DNA of 64,000 nt. It comes from JAUIAI01 sp041396585. GTDB lineage: Bacteria > Pseudomonadota > Gammaproteobacteria > Burkholderiales > Burkholderiaceae_E. Within the stretch, counting starts at the first letter, position 1. Each line of letters starts with the position of its first letter. The DNA is taken from NCBI GenBank assembly GCA_041396585.1, contig JAWKYG010000014.1:1-64000 (forward strand). Direction: 5' to 3'. The notes under the pieces were generated by a model, which saw only the letters and a program-made list of their open reading frames with translations, was not told the origin of the DNA and ran no database searches. The translations under genes were made by a program, and so were the position numbers. This document shows positions 61,560 to 64,000 of this stretch, piece by piece.

Positions 61560-63205
61560 CGATGATTCTCCTTTTCGGGGTCGTAGCGCACGGGCATCGG
61601 CACCAGTGCGCCCTGGCGCACCATCTCGACCAGCTCGCGCTTGAGGATCTTGCCGCTTGCGGTGAGCGGAAACGCATCAACGCGCAGAAAGTACTCGGGC
61701 ATGTCATAGCGCGACAGCCCCTCGCGGGCCAGGTGCGCGAGGGCCGCAGCCGCATCGATCGAGCCGATCACCGCCAGGCAGACCCGCTCACCGAGACGCT
61801 CGTCCGCAACCGGAAACACCGCGCATTTCTCGATCGCCGCATGGCGCAATGCCAATGCCTCTATCGAGGCCGGATAGATGTTGTGCCCGCCCCGGATGAT
61901 CAGATCCTTGAGCCGGCCCTCGATCTTCAGGTTACCCTGGGCGTCCATCACGCCCAGATCGCCCGACAGGAACCAGCCGTCACGATTGAAGCTCTTTTCG
62001 GTGGCGGCCTGATTGCCGAAATAGCCGAGCATCAGCGCAGCGCCACGGCCACCGATCTGGCCCACGACACCCGCCGGCACCTCGCGATCATCGTCCGCCG
62101 GATCGAACAGCCTCACCTCATAAGCGGGCCCGCCCCGCCCGCAGGTCTGCACGATGGTCTCGGTGGCATCGTCAGGATGCGTGTACTGATGCGAGGAGTT
62201 CTCTGTCATTCCATAGACGTTCTGCGGTGTGACCCCTTGTTCGACGAAGGCGGCAGCCACGGTCGGCGGGATGGCAGCACCGGCCATATAGAACATCCGG
62301 ACGCTGCCCAGACGCGAAAGACCACGGCGCTTCTGTTCGGCAAGGATATCCATCGCATGCGTGGGCACGCCCATCACATAGCTGGCGCCCGTTTCGATGA
62401 GCCAGTCGAGCCGGCCCATCCCGGCGGGCGGATCATCGGTGATCAGCTCGCAACCGGCCACCAGCCACTGCGCCACCGCCACCCAGGCGATGTGATGCGA
62501 CAGCGGCGACAGCGTGGCAATGCGTGTGTCGGGCCCGTGACGCCAGTCGCGCACCAGATCGCGGGCATTCGCGAGCAGGGTATTGTCCGAGTGCATCACG
62601 CATTTCGGCGCCCCGGTGGTACCGGAGGTGAATGCCAGATAAACCACCTTGTCCGGATCATCCAGCGGCGGGGAGAGATCGGCGCAAGGCGCTTGCGCCG
62701 CATCATCGCCGACCGTGGCCGAGATCATCTCGGGAGTCCAGAGCGCCCGCAAAGACTGTGCGTGCGCGAGGGCCTCGGCAATCTGCCCGGGGCGGCCGTC
62801 GGCGCCCCATCCCGGCGAGGTCAGCAGCAGGCGCGAACCCAGCTCGTCCAACAGCCGCACGATCTCGCCCGCGGTATGGGTGCGATGCAGGCTCGGATTG
62901 CAGGCCACGCCATTGCGCGAGCAAGCCAGAAGCAACGCGACCGATTCGAGCCGGTTGTCCGACCAGATCGAGACCCGCTCGCCGGCCGTGATGCCAAGCG
63001 CGGCGATGCGCTGCGCGCAGCGATCGACCATGACTTTCAGCGCTGCCCAGGTCAGCCGCTGACGGCCGTCGCGGATTGCATGGGACTGACCGCGATCTGC
63101 GGCATGGGAGCACAGCAAGCCATAGAGCGTCTGCTGCGCCCAATGTCCGCTGGCGTAATAACGACGCGCCAGCGCCGGTTGATGAAGTGTCAGGTACGGG
63201 CGCAT
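61556..63205 (-). CDS. AMP-forming acyl-CoA ligase (AliA-like cyclohexanecarboxylate-CoA ligase candidate)
   Basis: Activates a carboxylic acid with ATP and CoA. From the ATG at 63205 the protein has 549 residues, close to the size of AliA. It carries the P-loop FTSGTTGAPKCVMHSDNTLLAN near 200, GMTENSSHQYTHPDD near 330, SGDLGVMDAQGNLKIEGRLKDLIIRGGHNIYP near 420 and the catalytic lysine in ASGKILKREL near 525. The P-loop reads PKCVMHS where most ligases have PKGVMHS. The long frame upstream (to 63397) has no ligase similarity. Its place in an operon with dehydrogenase, hydratase, SDR and BadI-like genes points to a cyclic carboxylate as substrate. Confidence 0.88.
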   Translation of the reverse strand: MRPYLTLHQPALARRYYASGHWAQQTLYGLLCSHAADRGQSHAIRDGRQRLTWAALKVMVDRCAQRIAALGITAGERVSIWSDNRLESVALLLACSRNGVACNPSLHRTHTAGEIVRLLDELGSRLLLTSPGWGADGRPGQIAEALAHAQSLRALWTPEMISATVGDDAAQAPCADLSPPLDDPDKVVYLAFTSGTTGAPKCVMHSDNTLLANARDLVRDWRHGPDTRIATLSPLSHHIAWVAVAQWLVAGCELITDDPPAGMGRLDWLIETGASYVMGVPTHAMDILAEQKRRGLSRLGSVRMFYMAGAAIPPTVAAAFVEQGVTPQNVYGMTENSSHQYTHPDDATETIVQTCGRGGPAYEVRLFDPADDDREVPAGVVGQIGGRGAALMLGYFGNQAATEKSFNRDGWFLSGDLGVMDAQGNLKIEGRLKDLIIRGGHNIYPASIEALALRHAAIEKCAVFPVADERLGERVCLAVIGSIDAAAALAHLAREGLSRYDMPEYFLRVDAFPLTASGKILKRELVEMVRQGALVPMPVRYDPEKENHR

Positions 63206-63251
63206 GAGGCCACTCGCGGTTGACCGACGGGAGAGCCCGTGAGCTTCGGGC

Positions 63252-64000
63252 TCACTTGCCGAACTTGCCGGCATCGGGCTGACGCTTCTCGGCGAAGGAC
63301 TTCGACAGCTCCTTCGACTCCTCCGTGCGGAGGTAGCCGCGCAGCAGCAGGTCATGGGCCATTCTCGACAGACCCGACACGCCACCGTGGCGGGCATTGA
63401 ACGCCGCCTTCAGCGAGGCCAGCGCGAACGGCCCGCGATCGGCGATCTCGAGCGCCATGGCGCGGGTTTCCTCGGCCAGCTTGTCGTCGGGCACCACTTT
63501 GTTGACCAGACCCCACTCGAGAGCCTCCCGCGCGCTCAGCTTCGGATTGCGGAACCACATTTCCTTGGCACGCTTCTTGCCGATCAGGTCTTCCAGGGCC
63601 CAGGTGCCATAGCCGGCATCGAACGAACCCATCATCGGCCCCACCTGACGAAACACCGCGCTTTCCTTGGCGATCGTGATGTCGCAGACCACGTGCAGCA
63701 CATGACCGCCGCCCACCGCATAACCATTGACCGAGGCGATCACCGGCTTCTGCAGTTTTTCGATCGATTCATACATCTCGAGGGTCGGCAGGACGCCGGC
63801 ATACAGATTGGTGTCCTCCATGCCATCCTTGCGCCCGCCGATGCAGAAGAAGCGATCGCCGGCGCCGGTGATCACGATGACCCGGGTGCGGGTCTCGCGG
63901 CGGATCGCGTTGATGCAATCGCGCAGCTCGTGGCACATGGTTTCGTTGAACATGTTGCCGTCTTCGGGGCGATTGAGCGTGATCGTGCCGATCGGGCCGT
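63252..64000 (-). CDS. BadI/MenB-type crotonase, ring-opening hydrolase candidate (5' end outside window)
   Basis: The visible part, about 249 codons, runs past the window edge (it reads GPIGTITLNRPEDGN before NETMCHE), so only the first few residues are missing. Crotonase features: GAGDRFFCIGGR near visible residue 50, NGYAVGGGHVLHVVCDI near 105, and QVGPMMGSFDAGYGT near 130. The GPxxGSFDAGYG motif marks the MenB/BadI branch (naphthoate synthase, 2-ketocyclohexanecarboxyl-CoA hydrolase) rather than simple hydratases. With the adjoining genes, BadI function is the best fit: hydrolytic opening of 2-ketocyclohexanecarboxyl-CoA to pimeloyl-CoA. No other men genes are here, which argues against MenB. 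Confidence 0.85.
   Translation of the reverse strand, partial: GPIGTITLNRPEDGNMFNETMCHELRDCINAIRRETRTRVIVITGAGDRFFCIGGRKDGMEDTNLYAGVLPTLEMYESIEKLQKPVIASVNGYAVGGGHVLHVVCDITIAKESAVFRQVGPMMGSFDAGYGTWALEDLIGKKRAKEMWFRNPKLSAREALEWGLVNKVVPDDKLAEETRAMALEIADRGPFALASLKAAFNARHGGVSGLSRMAHDLLLRGYLRTEESKELSKSFAEKRQPDAGKFGK

Noticed and set aside
1..64000. CRISPR array or phage/IS element
   Set aside because: The tandem repeats have units of 13-39 bp without unique spacers between them, and no cas, transposase or integrase gene was recognised.

Overview
GC-rich DNA from a Gram-negative, flagellated, catabolically versatile bacterium. I infer a betaproteobacterium (Burkholderiales/Rhodocyclales type) from a boxB plus benzoate-CoA ligase pair, a NagG/NagH-type salicylate hydroxylase pair, a single-chain indolepyruvate ferredoxin oxidoreductase, TRAP transporters and chemoreceptors ending in ...AAFKL. 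No rRNA, tRNA, insertion sequence, phage gene or CRISPR array was recognised. No transcription-factor gene was recognised in the whole 64 kb either.

Layout. 0-3.4 kb: two tandem chemoreceptor genes whose 3' halves and 3' flank are nearly identical. 3.6-16.7 kb: a DUF1989 protein, a beta-hydroxyacid dehydrogenase, an aldehyde dehydrogenase, a DUF3604 protein, an alcohol dehydrogenase, a CoA-acylating aldehyde dehydrogenase next to an acyl-CoA ligase (an arrangement like SauS/SauT of sulfoacetate catabolism), and a DctPQM-type TRAP importer. 17-24 kb: gentisate 1,2-dioxygenase, a DUF883 protein, class II fumarase, a quinone-oxidoreductase-like MDR, a CYP153-like P450, an SDR and small exported proteins. 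24.8-31.2 kb: indolepyruvate ferredoxin oxidoreductase and a lipoprotein astacin protease with ricin-like lectin repeats. 31.3-38.5 kb: a run of minus-strand oxidoreductase genes, nearly all interrupted (GMC oxidase, Mo-bisMGD reductase, DUF3237, enolase-superfamily dehydratase, GlcD-type FAD oxidase). 38.8-42.2 kb: boxB and benzoate-CoA ligase. 42.2-48.6 kb: cytochrome c', a Bcr/CflA-type MFS exporter, an MDR, a thioesterase, a second GlcD-type oxidase and a PEP-mutase/isocitrate-lyase-family enzyme. 48.8-50.6 kb: salicylate 5-hydroxylase-like oxygenase. 50.8-53 kb: a CoA-transferase relic and an FtsH protease. 53.3-64 kb: a TAXI-type TRAP importer convergent with an overlapping operon that matches, step for step, cyclohexanecarboxylate degradation to pimeloyl-CoA (ligase, acyl-CoA dehydrogenase, hydratase, SDR dehydrogenase, BadI-like ring-opening hydrolase).

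Two window-wide patterns stand out. First, about a third of the genes are broken by frameshifts. Where I could reconstruct the lesion it is usually one base gained or lost in a short homopolymer, and an FtsH gene is among those affected. This looks more like uncorrected read error in a draft assembly than wholesale gene death, although one nonsense codon and two internal deletions do not fit that explanation. Second, short perfect or near-perfect tandem repeats (13, 13, 27, 39 and 39 bp periods) sit at or just after gene 3' ends, and in two cases they run through the stop codon.

The genes together suggest import of organic acids by TRAP systems, CoA activation by three AMP-forming ligases, and oxygenase or beta-oxidation-like ring cleavage of benzoate, salicylate/gentisate and alicyclic acids. 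Several partner genes are outside the window: boxA/boxC/boxD, the oxygenase reductases, P450 redox partners and sulfoacetaldehyde acetyltransferase.
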